DNA from: Fibrobacter sp. UWR2
GTDB taxonomy: Bacteria; Fibrobacterota; Fibrobacteria; Fibrobacterales; Fibrobacteraceae
Direction: 5' to 3'
Assembly: GCF_002210285.1 (NCBI RefSeq)
Contig: NZ_MWQE01000004.1
Span: 124,001 to 188,000 of the forward strand
Length of the DNA stretch: 64,000 nt
Shown here: positions 1-8,428 of the stretch, piece by piece
Numbering within the stretch: the first letter of the stretch is position 1
How the letters are laid out: every line of letters begins with the position of its first letter
The notes under the pieces: generated by a model
The model's input: only the letters and a program-made list of their open reading frames with translations
Told to the model about the DNA's origin: nothing
Databases searched by the model: none
Made by a program: the position numbers and the translations under genes

Positions 1-1740
1 GCGGTTTTGCCAGTGGATGCCGCCCTTGTAGTAGAGTTCCGGCGTGTCGATAATCTTTTCTTCGCGGCTAAGCACCTGCCCGCGTTCCAGGTAGAACTTC
101 CAGTTCCCGAGCCTAAACCCGATTTTAAAGAGCCAGTCCCAGGTAGATGCTTCGTCCAGGTTTGTCCAGCGGAAGGCTTCGTTCACCGATTCCATGCCTT
201 CGCCCAGCACCCAGCGCTGCTTTATCAGGTTTTCGGCGCTCTCGTGCCGGAGACTGAGCCCGTAGAAAACTTCTCGCGAATACCAGCCAATGTTCAGCGC
301 CTGCCTGTTGCGCCTTTCGAAATCGAGGTCTTCGTTCGGGAAGGAGAGGCGCCCCGTTTCAATGAGCTTGAGTTCCTTTACGTCGGGGAACTTGTTGTCG
401 TGGCGGAGCATCGCGTTGAGTTTTAGATGGAAGGGGAGATTGAACGTTGCATCGGCAGAATAGGCCGGTGCAAAATCCACGCGGTCCATGAGCGAACTGT
501 TGCGCTGCATACCGGCCTGTATGCGGAAGAACGCAAACTTGAGCGTGTCCGAGATTTCACCGTAACCGATTTCGCGGTCCTGGTAGTAGGTCTTCGAGAG
601 GTCGGTGCGTTCGTCGTCCGTGTTTACGAATTCGTACTGGAAATGGACTGCGGGGTTGAGGAGTGTCGCATAACGGACCGAGGCGTCTCCGAGTACCGTG
701 TTGTAGGTATAGGCGTGAGAGGTGTCGTAGTAGAGGCTGTCTGTGCGCTGTATGCCGAGCGTATCTTTCCAGGTCTTGGTCCCGTACCCGATTTTTACAA
801 GCGAGTCCTCTTCGATTTCGTGCGTGCCGTAATGGAAACTTGTAGCAACCGTGAGTTTCCTGATGGGGTAAAGTTCGATTCCGCCGCCGTAGGTGACGAT
901 TTTTTCGTCAATGGTGTAGGGCGGTTTCTGGAAGGTGCGCTTGGCGAGGTCCAGCGTGTCGAGTAATACCTTGTAGCTGGTGTTGTCGGCGTTTTCCAGC
1001 GAGAGGAAGTTCATCTTGAAAAAAGCCTTGCCGTACCCGAAACGCCACGTGAGGATGGGCTGGATGTGCATGGAGTTCACGGCGATGTTCCTGCCGGTGA
1101 ACGGGATGCTCGAGGAGTCGCGCCCGAGAGCAAAGTACGGTGAACTTGTCACGTTCTGGTAGTCGTATTCCTTGGAATCCTTGTTCGAACGGCTCTGCAC
1201 GCCGAAGTCGAGCATGACGGAGTCGGTGACGAGCCTCCGGAAATCCAAATGAAGCGCGTTGCCACCGAAGGCGCCGCGTTCCCAGGCGACGTCCGTGACG
1301 GGAGTATCGACGGGAATGCCGTGGCGTTCCTCGAAGAGGATTCCGTTTTCGCCGTTGAGCGAAAGCTGCGACGGGTCGAACCCGAGGCGCGTGGTGTAGA
1401 TGCCCGAAAGCATGGCAGGGTAACGTCGGCTTGCGCTGGCGAGCCCCATTGTCGACGGGGTGAGTTCCGGATTCCCGAGGATAGATGTTCCGAGTGTCCA
1501 TTCCGATTTCTGGCCCGAGACGTCGTAGAGCCTCTGCATGACTTCGGGGTGCACGAGCCCGAATCGTCCGGCATCGTTTTCGCGAACCTGCGGGTCGAGG
1601 CGGTCAGGGACGATCATGACGGAATCCTGCCGTGCCGGCTGCGTGTACTGCTGTGCGGGCATGACTTGCGCGAAGGCCGTTGATGCTAGGCCTGCGGCAA
1701 CAATGAGGGCGGTAATGGCGTGGCTTATGCTCTTTACCAT
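1..1740 (-). CDS. Outer-membrane beta-barrel protein, TonB-dependent-receptor-like (3' end outside window)
   Basis: From the ATG at 1740 the frame stays open for 580 codons to the window edge, so the C-terminus is missing. Residues 1-24 form a signal peptide (hydrophobic ITALIVAAGLAS, likely cut after AFA). The rest has no recognisable enzymatic domain and alternates short aromatic/polar strands typical of outer-membrane barrels, for example LGNWKFYLERG near the edge. I see no clear TonB box or plug motif, so a transporter role is only a guess; a structural barrel or porin is equally possible. It starts one base after the stop of the PHP gene on the same strand, which suggests one transcript. 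Confidence 0.6.
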   Translation of the reverse strand, partial: MVKSISHAITALIVAAGLASTAFAQVMPAQQYTQPARQDSVMIVPDRLDPQVRENDAGRFGLVHPEVMQRLYDVSGQKSEWTLGTSILGNPELTPSTMGLASASRRYPAMLSGIYTTRLGFDPSQLSLNGENGILFEERHGIPVDTPVTDVAWERGAFGGNALHLDFRRLVTDSVMLDFGVQSRSNKDSKEYDYQNVTSSPYFALGRDSSSIPFTGRNIAVNSMHIQPILTWRFGYGKAFFKMNFLSLENADNTSYKVLLDTLDLAKRTFQKPPYTIDEKIVTYGGGIELYPIRKLTVATSFHYGTHEIEEDSLVKIGYGTKTWKDTLGIQRTDSLYYDTSHAYTYNTVLGDASVRYATLLNPAVHFQYEFVNTDDERTDLSKTYYQDREIGYGEISDTLKFAFFRIQAGMQRNSSLMDRVDFAPAYSADATFNLPFHLKLNAMLRHDNKFPDVKELKLIETGRLSFPNEDLDFERRNRQALNIGWYSREVFYGLSLRHESAENLIKQRWVLGEGMESVNEAFRWTNLDEASTWDWLFKIGFRLGNWKFYLERGQVLSREEKIIDTPELYYKGGIHWQNR

Positions 1741-1741
1741 T

Positions 1742-2611
1742 CTAGAACCATTCGGCACGCGATTTCTCGCGGCATTCCTTGAGAGCCTGGACGACGGTGT
1801 AGGGCATCTTCATGCAGCCTGGCGGGTAGGCGCCGCTTTCGGTGTGAAAATCCGAACCGCCTGTGCCGACTAGCCCGTATTTTAAGGCCATTTCCTTGTA
1901 CTTGCGGCCTACGGCTCCTTTTTGAGCGGGGCTGTAGACTTCCATGCCCTTGATTCCCCATTCCACCATGTTCTCGATGAATTCGTCGGAAAGGCCCGAC
2001 TTGTAAGGGTGGGCGAGGACGGCGATTCCGCCCGCATTTTCGATGAGGCGGATGGTCTGCTGCGGGTTTAAGCCCTTCTTTTCGACGAAGGCGACACAGC
2101 CGTCGCCGAGGTACTTGGTAAATGCTTCGGCAAAGTTCCCGATGTATTCCTCGTCGACAAGCGACATGGCAATGTGCGGGCGCCCGATGACCTTGCCCTT
2201 GCAATAGGAGTGGACCTTTTCGTAGGATATGTCTATGCCGAGCGCATTGAGTTTCTTGATGATAGCCTTTACGCGAGCAATGCGCTGCTTCGCGAAGTCC
2301 TCAAGTTCCATGTTCAGGGCGAGGTTCGTCGGGTCGCAGAAGTAGCCGAGGATATGAATGTCCTTCCCCTGCCATACGGCCGAAATCTCGATGCCCGGGA
2401 TGAGCTCGAGCCCGATTTCCTTGGCCTTGTCTTCGGCCAGCTTGTAGGAATCCAGGTTGTCGTGGTCCGTGATGGAAATGCAGCGCAGCCCCTTGCGTTT
2501 GCAAAGAGCAAGGAGTTCGTCTACGGAGAGCGTGCCGTCAGAAAGGCGGGTGTGCAGGTGCAAATCCGCGTATCCTCCGCTCTCGGTAATGATCGGCCCT
2601 CCGCGGTTCAC
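1742..2611 (-). CDS. PHP-domain phosphoesterase (YciV/TrpH type)
   Basis: 289 residues. The N-terminal metal motif is DLHLHTRLSDG (residues about 16-26), followed by ITDHDN (about 47-52), PGIE, a GRPHIA segment, LAHPY and a C-terminal GSDFH. These are the histidine/aspartate metal ligands of PHP phosphoesterases. The closest characterised relatives hydrolyse 3',5'-nucleotide bisphosphates (pAp) or act as RNase AM; the exact substrate cannot be told here. The start is GTG at 2611, which overlaps the upstream stop (GTGA), so it is translationally coupled to the 197-residue gene before it. Confidence 0.85.
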   Translation of the reverse strand: MNRGGPIITESGGYADLHLHTRLSDGTLSVDELLALCKRKGLRCISITDHDNLDSYKLAEDKAKEIGLELIPGIEISAVWQGKDIHILGYFCDPTNLALNMELEDFAKQRIARVKAIIKKLNALGIDISYEKVHSYCKGKVIGRPHIAMSLVDEEYIGNFAEAFTKYLGDGCVAFVEKKGLNPQQTIRLIENAGGIAVLAHPYKSGLSDEFIENMVEWGIKGMEVYSPAQKGAVGRKYKEMALKYGLVGTGGSDFHTESGAYPPGCMKMPYTVVQALKECREKSRAEWF

Positions 2612-3201
2612 TTGCTGACTCCGTAATACTGAGCCACGAGTTCCGCTTCGCTAAGGTGCTCGGGATGGAGGCTTAAGTTCAGGTACGGATAGAGATTTTC
2701 GGAATTGAACCCGATGCGCAGGCCCGCGCCGCTTTTTTTGGCAAGGTAGAGCCTGGGCAGGAAGGGCTGGCCGAGATAGATGCACACCGTGGGGGCGAAC
2801 TCGATAACCTTCTGTTCGATTTCTTCAAAGACGCGTTCGCCATAACGGCATTCCGCATCGCTGAAATAGACGGCATGTGCACGTTTGGCAGAAATGAGTG
2901 CGTGGAGCGATTCGTGGGCGACGCAAAGAACGTTCGTGAACCAGGAACTGGGCATCTTGTGCAGGAACCCTGCGGAACTTTCCATGTCGCGCGGCAAGAT
3001 GACGAGCGTTTTCGGATTGTTCCTGAGTGCTTCCGGAAAACTGAATGCCGCCGAATCTTCCCCCGCCATTTTCAAGAACCACTTGAACAGCGAGTCCTTA
3101 CTTGAGAATCGTTTGAAGAAAAAACGGAACTGGTCTGCAAAATACGGCGACGGCTTCAAAATCACTCCAATGTTTGGAGTGAAATATATAAATTTGGGCA
3201 T
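2608..3201 (-). CDS. Hypothetical protein, possibly glycosyltransferase-9-like
   Basis: 197 residues when started at the ATG at 3201 (MPKFIYFTPN). A longer reading from 3714 only runs antisense to the RNase H gene and is not credible. The protein has a stretch NNPKTLVILPRD and a C-terminal part with LRIGFNSENLYPYLNLSL that vaguely recalls ADP-heptose glycosyltransferases (family 9), but no full catalytic domain is visible. It shares a four-base stop/start overlap with the PHP gene. Its start codon touches that of the RNase H gene on the other strand (CATATG at 3199-3204). Function unknown. Confidence 0.65.
   Translation of the reverse strand: MPKFIYFTPNIGVILKPSPYFADQFRFFFKRFSSKDSLFKWFLKMAGEDSAAFSFPEALRNNPKTLVILPRDMESSAGFLHKMPSSWFTNVLCVAHESLHALISAKRAHAVYFSDAECRYGERVFEEIEQKVIEFAPTVCIYLGQPFLPRLYLAKKSGAGLRIGFNSENLYPYLNLSLHPEHLSEAELVAQYYGVSK
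3189..3196 (+). promoter_or_regulatory. TAnnTTTG promoter-like octamer before rnhA
   Basis: TAAATTTG lies five bases before the rnhA ATG. If it is used like the -7 element of Bacteroidetes, or as an extended -10 box, transcription would begin at or within a few bases of the start codon, giving a leaderless message. Inferred from position and recurrence only. Confidence 0.4.
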
Positions 3202-3804
3202 ATGCCTAAGCAGAAATTTTATGCAATCAAGCGCCCCGAGGGGGGGCAAATCGTAGATTCCTGGGAAGTTTGCGAAACGTTGGTCCGTGGGGAGAAGGGC
3301 GTCAAGTATAAATCTTTTTCGAGCAGGGCCGAAGCCGAAGCCTGGTTGAGCGGAGAAGTTGCCGAGGAACCCAAGGGTGTCCGCGTGTATGTGGACGGTT
3401 CCTTTATGCCCGGTTGCGACAAGGCGGGCTGGGCATTTGTCGTCATCGAAGACGGCAAGGAAATCGCCCGCGGTTCGGGCTTTACCGCATTCGCTGCAGA
3501 GAGCAGGAACATTGACGGCGAATGCATGGCAAGTTACCAGGCAATGCGCTGGCTCGACCATAACGACAAGTATGCGACTATTTGCCATGACTACGAGGGC
3601 ATTGCACGCTGGGCAAGGGGCGAATGGCAGGCCAAGAGCAATATTGCGCGGCAGTACGTGGCGGCGGTAAAGCCGCTCCTTTTCAGGGTGAAGTTCGAGA
3701 AGGTCGCCGCACATACCGGCGTCAAGTGGAACGAGATTGTAGATAAACTTGCAAAAGAGGCCGTAGAGAAGGCCAAGAAGGGTACAGAAGGGACAAACGC
3801 CTGA
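3202..3804 (+). CDS. rnhA: Ribonuclease H1 with N-terminal viroplasmin-type hybrid-binding domain
   Basis: 200 residues. The N-terminal 50 residues (MPKQKFYAIKRPEGG, then a region ending SRAEAEAWLSG) are the caulimovirus-viroplasmin/RNase H1 hybrid-binding domain. The catalytic domain begins at VRVYVDGSFMPG (first Asp), followed by the acidic sites in DGECMASYQAMRW and HDYEGIARW, and ends with the VAAHTGVKWNEIVDKLAK segment. It degrades the RNA of RNA-DNA hybrids. The domain start fixes the ATG at 3202; no Shine-Dalgarno is visible, and the next gene (mfd) starts on the last base of its stop (TGATG). Confidence 0.93.
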   Translation: MPKQKFYAIKRPEGGQIVDSWEVCETLVRGEKGVKYKSFSSRAEAEAWLSGEVAEEPKGVRVYVDGSFMPGCDKAGWAFVVIEDGKEIARGSGFTAFAAESRNIDGECMASYQAMRWLDHNDKYATICHDYEGIARWARGEWQAKSNIARQYVAAVKPLLFRVKFEKVAAHTGVKWNEIVDKLAKEAVEKAKKGTEGTNA

Positions 3805-6800
3805 TGGATCTTCAGGAATTCATACAGGATTGCCGGATTCCTTCGCTTTCGCACTTTGCGGATGCGGGGCGCGAAGCCATTCATGTGAATGGCGCTTCTG
3901 TGCCGCTAGCCTCCATGATGGTGGCTCAGCGATTTTTCGAGAAACCGGGCCCGGTTCTTGTTGTCGCGAAGGATTACAAGAGTGCCGAGGTCTGGATGGA
4001 GAACCTCCAGAGCCTCGTGGGCGAGGAGTTTGTTCGCTTTTTCCCGTCGATAGGGCTCAAGCCCTACGAGCAGAAAGTCCCCTTTGAGGGCGTGGTTGAA
4101 GAGCGTCTGAGGTTTTTCCGCGATGCAGGAAACTTGCAGAAGCCGATTGTGGCGGTGTGCCCGCTCGATGCCCTGCTTATGAAGTTGCCGAAGCCGGGCG
4201 GACTTGCGCAGAAACTGCGCGCGCTGAAGGTGGGTGACGTCGTGGAACCCTCGACACTGCGCCCGTGGTTCCTGGACCACGGATTTACGGAACAGCCGGT
4301 CGTGAGTTCGGTGGGCGAGTTCTCCATACGCGGGTGCATCGTGGACGTGAACTGTTTCCTGTATCCGCACCCGATACGTATCGAATTCTTTGGCGACGAG
4401 ATTGAATCCATCCGCAGTTTCGATATCTTCACGCAGCGCTCCGTCGAGGCGATGGAACGCGTGACGCTTTACCCGATGGGGGAATGGACTCTCCCGGATA
4501 CGGAACTCGCGAAATACAACGGCGAACTTGCAGGCATGTGGTGGAACCGTAGCCGTTACGAGAAACTGGATTCCTCCCTGCTCGATTACTTGCCGGATAC
4601 AAGCCTCGTGTTCGAGGAACTCTCTTCGCTTGCCGAGACGGCTTCCCGCCTGAACCAGGCTTACGATAGTGCTTTTGAGGAATTGCGTGCCACGGCGGTG
4701 GACGTCATCCCGTCGGGCGATATCTGGTGGAAATTCGGCGAGATTTCAGCGACATTCCCGGGGCATGCCTCGATGGATATCACGCATGTGGAGGCCGATG
4801 CTTCCAACTGGTACAGCGTGCAGTCTCGCCCGCAGGATTTTGCCAGCGCGGGTACAGAAGAAGTCGCCAAGAAAATCGAGGACTTTTATGCCGGCGGTGG
4901 GCAGGTCTATGTGGTCGCGCCGACCCCGGGCGCATTGGCCCGCTTAAAACACGTCTTTACCGGACTGCCTGTTGAGGATTACTTTGTCGGAAACCTTACT
5001 GAAGGTTTTTGGCTCGATGACGACAAGGTCGCCTTCCTTACGGAAACGCGTATTTTTAACCGCCATGCGACAAAATCGCGCAAGCGCCAGATTGCAGGCT
5101 CGGTGACGACCGCCTTGATGGTGGAATCGCTCAACCGCGGCGACCTGGTGGCGCACGAGGACCACGGTGTGGGCCGTTACCTCGGGCTTGTGCGCGTGGA
5201 GGTGAACGGCGGCCTTGTGGACTGCGCCTTGCTGGAATACGACGGCGGTGACCGCCTCAAGTTCCCGGTATCGGACTTGCAGAAAATTGAGAGGCTCGAA
5301 CCGCGCGAAGGCGAAGCGCCGAAACTCGACCGCCTTGGCAGCAAGACGTGGGAAAACCTCAAGAAGCGCGTCAAGCAGAAGGTGGTGCAGATTGCGCGCG
5401 ACCTCGTGGAACTCTATGCGAAGCGTGAATTGGTAGACGGCTTTGCGTTCCCGCCCGATGGCAAGATGCAGAAGGAATTCGAGGATGCCTTCGAGTACGA
5501 CCCGACACCCGACCAGGTGAAGGCTACCGCCGAAATCAAGCGGGACATGGAAAGCAGGAAGCCGATGGACCGCCTTGTCTGCGGCGATGTTGGCTTTGGC
5601 AAGACGGAAGTTGCCATGCGCGCCGCCTTCAAGTGCATTACCGCGAAAAAGCAGGTGGCGATACTCGTGCCGACGACAATCCTTGCGGCGCAGCATTACG
5701 AGAACTTCTGCGACCGCTTTGCTGCCTTCCCGGTGAATATCGCGCTTGTAAACCGCTACAAGACGGCGAAGGAAAAACGTGAGATTTTCAAGCGGGTTTC
5801 CGAAGGGAAGGTTGACATTGTCGTCGGTACGCATGCACTCCTGAGCGAGAAGAACCAGTTCAAGGACTTGGGCCTGCTCGTGATTGACGAAGAGCAGAAG
5901 TTTGGCGTGAAGCAGAAGGAAAAGTTGCGCGAGCTCCGCATGACGGTTGATACGCTCAGTATGAGCGCTACACCGATTCCGCGTTCGCTGCACCTGAGCA
6001 TGACGGGCGTGCGCGATATTTCGCTTATCAATACGCCCCCGATGAACCGCCTGCCGGTAGAGACAAAACTCCTGAAGCGCGACGACGTGGTGTTGGCGGC
6101 TGCCATCCGCGACGAACTTGCGCGCGGCGGCCAGGTGTTCGTGGTGAACGACCGCGTGCAGAACATCAACATGCTGGCTGAAGATGTGGAATCGTGGGTG
6201 CCGGAAGCCCGCGTCGCGGTTGCCCACGGGCAGATGAATGACCGCGACCTGGAACGCGTGATGGAAAGTTTCCTCTCGAAGGAATTCGATATCCTGATAA
6301 GCACGAGCATTATTGAATCCGGCCTGGATGTTCCGAATGCGAATACGATTATCATCATGAACGCGCATCACTTTGGCATAAGCCAGCTTTACCAGATGCG
6401 CGGGCGCGTGGGCCGCAGCAGCGTGCTGGCGAAGGCCTTCCTCGTGATACCGGCGAATAGCGGCATATCGCAGGAATCCATGCGCAGGCTCAAGGCTCTC
6501 GAGCAGTTCAGCGACCTCGGCAGCGGTTACCAGTTGGCGATGCGCGACCTCGAGATTCGCGGGGCAGGCAACCTGCTCGGCGAAGAACAGCACGGCTTTA
6601 TCGCCGAGGTCGGCTTCGAGACGTATGTGCGTCTCGTGCGCGAGGCGGTGGACGCCTTGCGCGGCGGCTCGAGGGAAAAGCCGATTCAGCCTCGAGTGGA
6701 AATCGGCGTGGATGCCTACCTGCCCGAAGACTACATCCAGGATGGCCTCACGCGCATCGGGATGTACCAGCGTATTGCCCGCATTTCCAGTTCCGAGGAA

Positions 6801-7193
6801 GTCGAGAATATTCGTCAGGAACTGGCAGACCGCTTCGGTGAGCTGCCGGTGGCTGCAAACATGCTCCTGCTGGTCACGGAAATCGCGCTTCACGCAGGGC
6901 GCCTCCGCATGCAGGGGATCCAGCAGCGCAAGGGAATCCTTGTGGCGACGTTTGTGGAATTCCCGCCCATCGAGACGCGCGTGCTCGGCGAAATTGCGGG
7001 CAAGAGCTCTTGCCCCATGCGTTATGTGGGCACGTCGCCTCTGCAGGCTGTTTTTGAACTGGGTGCAGCCCCCGCCGAGAAGATGGCCGAAAAGATTGCG
7101 GAACTCTTCCGCGGTTTCGAGGACATCACGCTTACGCCGCCGAAGGCCGAACCTTCGAACCCGCTCTTTCAGGACACGAATATCCTGAGCTAG
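3804..7193 (+). CDS. mfd: Transcription-repair coupling factor Mfd
   Basis: 1129 residues, full length for the family. The UvrB-like N-terminal module contains PGPVLVVAKDYKSAEVW and PIVAVCPLDALL; the RNA-polymerase interaction module follows (DLVAHEDHGVGRYLGL, about 430-445). The RecG-like translocase has Walker A GDVGFGKTE (about 594), a DEEQ box (about 693), SATPIPR and the motif VI region QMRGRVGRSS. The C-terminal D7 domain is present. Mfd removes stalled RNA polymerase and recruits UvrA. One-base overlap with rnhA implies an rnhA-mfd operon; the pairing fits hybrid removal and transcription-coupled repair. Confidence 0.97.
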   Translation: MDLQEFIQDCRIPSLSHFADAGREAIHVNGASVPLASMMVAQRFFEKPGPVLVVAKDYKSAEVWMENLQSLVGEEFVRFFPSIGLKPYEQKVPFEGVVEERLRFFRDAGNLQKPIVAVCPLDALLMKLPKPGGLAQKLRALKVGDVVEPSTLRPWFLDHGFTEQPVVSSVGEFSIRGCIVDVNCFLYPHPIRIEFFGDEIESIRSFDIFTQRSVEAMERVTLYPMGEWTLPDTELAKYNGELAGMWWNRSRYEKLDSSLLDYLPDTSLVFEELSSLAETASRLNQAYDSAFEELRATAVDVIPSGDIWWKFGEISATFPGHASMDITHVEADASNWYSVQSRPQDFASAGTEEVAKKIEDFYAGGGQVYVVAPTPGALARLKHVFTGLPVEDYFVGNLTEGFWLDDDKVAFLTETRIFNRHATKSRKRQIAGSVTTALMVESLNRGDLVAHEDHGVGRYLGLVRVEVNGGLVDCALLEYDGGDRLKFPVSDLQKIERLEPREGEAPKLDRLGSKTWENLKKRVKQKVVQIARDLVELYAKRELVDGFAFPPDGKMQKEFEDAFEYDPTPDQVKATAEIKRDMESRKPMDRLVCGDVGFGKTEVAMRAAFKCITAKKQVAILVPTTILAAQHYENFCDRFAAFPVNIALVNRYKTAKEKREIFKRVSEGKVDIVVGTHALLSEKNQFKDLGLLVIDEEQKFGVKQKEKLRELRMTVDTLSMSATPIPRSLHLSMTGVRDISLINTPPMNRLPVETKLLKRDDVVLAAAIRDELARGGQVFVVNDRVQNINMLAEDVESWVPEARVAVAHGQMNDRDLERVMESFLSKEFDILISTSIIESGLDVPNANTIIIMNAHHFGISQLYQMRGRVGRSSVLAKAFLVIPANSGISQESMRRLKALEQFSDLGSGYQLAMRDLEIRGAGNLLGEEQHGFIAEVGFETYVRLVREAVDALRGGSREKPIQPRVEIGVDAYLPEDYIQDGLTRIGMYQRIARISSSEEVENIRQELADRFGELPVAANMLLLVTEIALHAGRLRMQGIQQRKGILVATFVEFPPIETRVLGEIAGKSSCPMRYVGTSPLQAVFELGAAPAEKMAEKIAELFRGFEDITLTPPKAEPSNPLFQDTNILS

Positions 7194-7195
7194 GG

Positions 7196-7273
7196 CAGCA
7201 TTTCGTCATTCTCGCGTAGGCGAGAATCTTGAAAAAGCAGCATCTCGTCATTCTCGCGTAGGCGAGAATCTTG
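7196..7273. repeat. Two tandem copies of a 36-bp hairpin repeat (GTCATTC...GAATC family)
   Basis: Copies at 7196-7231 and 7238-7273 differ by one base. Each holds an inverted repeat ATTCTCGC-gtag-GCGAGAAT (7208-7227 and 7250-7269). The first copy directly follows the mfd stop. The second copy runs into the 3' coding end of the TatD gene on the other strand, encoding its last residues. The hairpins could end transcription of the convergent genes. A related element is at 14077-14097. Confidence 0.85.
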
Positions 7274-8045
7274 TGAAAACGTCTCTGAGCGCACTTTCGA
7301 GCGCCTTTGCGACATCCTTGGGCGAGTCGGAGTCCTTTAACCCATGTGAAGCGACAAACGTTTCGTCTGCATCGGTCTCGAACCGCAAGCTTTCTGCCGG
7401 GATAAGCGCAAGGGCTTCCCGCGTCGCCTTCTTGCGGAATGAATCTGCGTGAATGGAGAATATTGCGCCCAGCGCCCGGCCCGCCTTCACGATGCCCGCG
7501 TCCCCGCCGAACCTGTGGAATACGGGGCGTGACCGTTTAATGCCTGCGGCGCATTTTTCTCCTGCAACGCATGAAAACCCGACTTCCCGCAAAATCTTGA
7601 CCACGCGCCCATAGTCGCCCACGCAGTGGATTTGCAAATCGCGCCCGAGTTCGAGAGCCATTTTCGCCTGCATGCGGAAGACTTCTTCTTGGATGCCGCC
7701 TGGTTCGTAGCCTGCGTATCGCTTGTCGAGGCCCGCCTCGCCGACCTGGGCGTCTGGGAACTCTTTTAGCAGGCGGCGCATTTCCGGCCAGCATTCATCA
7801 GAAGAACTGTCCCGGAGTTTGCATGCAACATCTGCTGCGACCATCGGGTGCACCCCGAACGAGAATCCGCAACCATTTTGCCACCCTTCGGCAGAGGCCT
7901 TTTCCCATAGTTCCTTCACGGCTTTCCATTCCCACGGTTCGCACGCCACGGCCATGTACTTGTAGCCCCGTTCGTGGAGCTCCCTGGCCATTTCTAGGGA
8001 GCGGGGGAGCCTTGTAATGTGGATATGGTTGTCGAAATATTCCAT
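7248..8045 (-). CDS. TatD-family metal-dependent hydrolase
   Basis: 265 residues. Metal-ligand motifs of the TatD amidohydrolase fold are present in order: NHIHI (residues 6-10), GVHPM, GEAGLDKRY, QIHCVG, FHRFGG and ETDADETF. TatD proteins are 3'-5' deoxyribonucleases active on damaged DNA and misincorporated ends. The last eight codons lie in a hairpin repeat, so the C-terminus (FSPTRE) was probably acquired by repeat insertion. Convergent with mfd. Confidence 0.85.
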   Translation of the reverse strand: MEYFDNHIHITRLPRSLEMARELHERGYKYMAVACEPWEWKAVKELWEKASAEGWQNGCGFSFGVHPMVAADVACKLRDSSSDECWPEMRRLLKEFPDAQVGEAGLDKRYAGYEPGGIQEEVFRMQAKMALELGRDLQIHCVGDYGRVVKILREVGFSCVAGEKCAAGIKRSRPVFHRFGGDAGIVKAGRALGAIFSIHADSFRKKATREALALIPAESLRFETDADETFVASHGLKDSDSPKDVAKALESALRDVFTRFSPTRE

Positions 8046-8161
8046 TTTACCCGTAAAATATCTTTTTTTTACAAATTTTGCTTGTTTTTTCGGAATAAAA
8101 AGCCTAGTTTAAGGGGGCGCAGGTTTTTCGCCCTGCAAACGTTTAAAATAAAGGAGTCTAT

Positions 8162-8359
8162 ATGCGCGACTTGCTGGAAAAAGCCCTGAAGAAAGGCCTT
8201 TGTGTCACTTTTTCTAACGAGAATGGCTATGCGGTCATTCGTATTTCCAAGAATGGCGACGTGGTTGCTTCGTGCAGCCTTGGTTCTGCCAACTTCCGTG
8301 ATTCCGTGGAAGACTCCCTACAGTCACTTCTCCTTGACCTCGAACGCAAGGGTGTCTAG
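8162..8359 (+). CDS. Small hypothetical protein
   Basis: 65 residues, preceded by a strong ribosome-binding site (AAAGGAG, seven bases before the ATG) and followed by an intrinsic terminator, so it is a real single-gene unit. The sequence starts MRDLLEKALKKGL, has a central strand-rich part (YAVIRISKNGDVVAS) and a helical C-terminus with LLLDLERKG. No signal peptide, no membrane segment and no motif I recognise. Function unknown. Confidence 0.75.
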   Translation: MRDLLEKALKKGLCVTFSNENGYAVIRISKNGDVVASCSLGSANFRDSVEDSLQSLLLDLERKGV

Positions 8360-8383
8360 CGGTATCTTGCAAGTTTAAACTCG

Positions 8384-8411
8384 CAAAAAAAGCCCCTTCA
8401 GGGGCTTTTTT
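8384..8411. terminator. Bidirectional intrinsic terminator
   Basis: A-tract, then stem AGCCCC / GGGGCT with loop TTCA (8391-8406), then a T-tract. Serves the 65-residue gene on the plus strand and the signal peptidase gene on the minus strand. Confidence 0.9.
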
Positions 8412-8428
8412 CGTTGTCTCTCGGCCAT

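Noticed and set aside
2608-3714. Extended 368-codon version of the 197-residue gene
   Set aside because: The extra N-terminal part lies antisense to the RNase H coding region; the MPKFIYFTPN start is preferred.
4944-6893. 649-codon frame antisense to mfd
   Set aside because: His/Arg-rich shadow caused by third-position GC bias; Mfd on the plus strand is certain.
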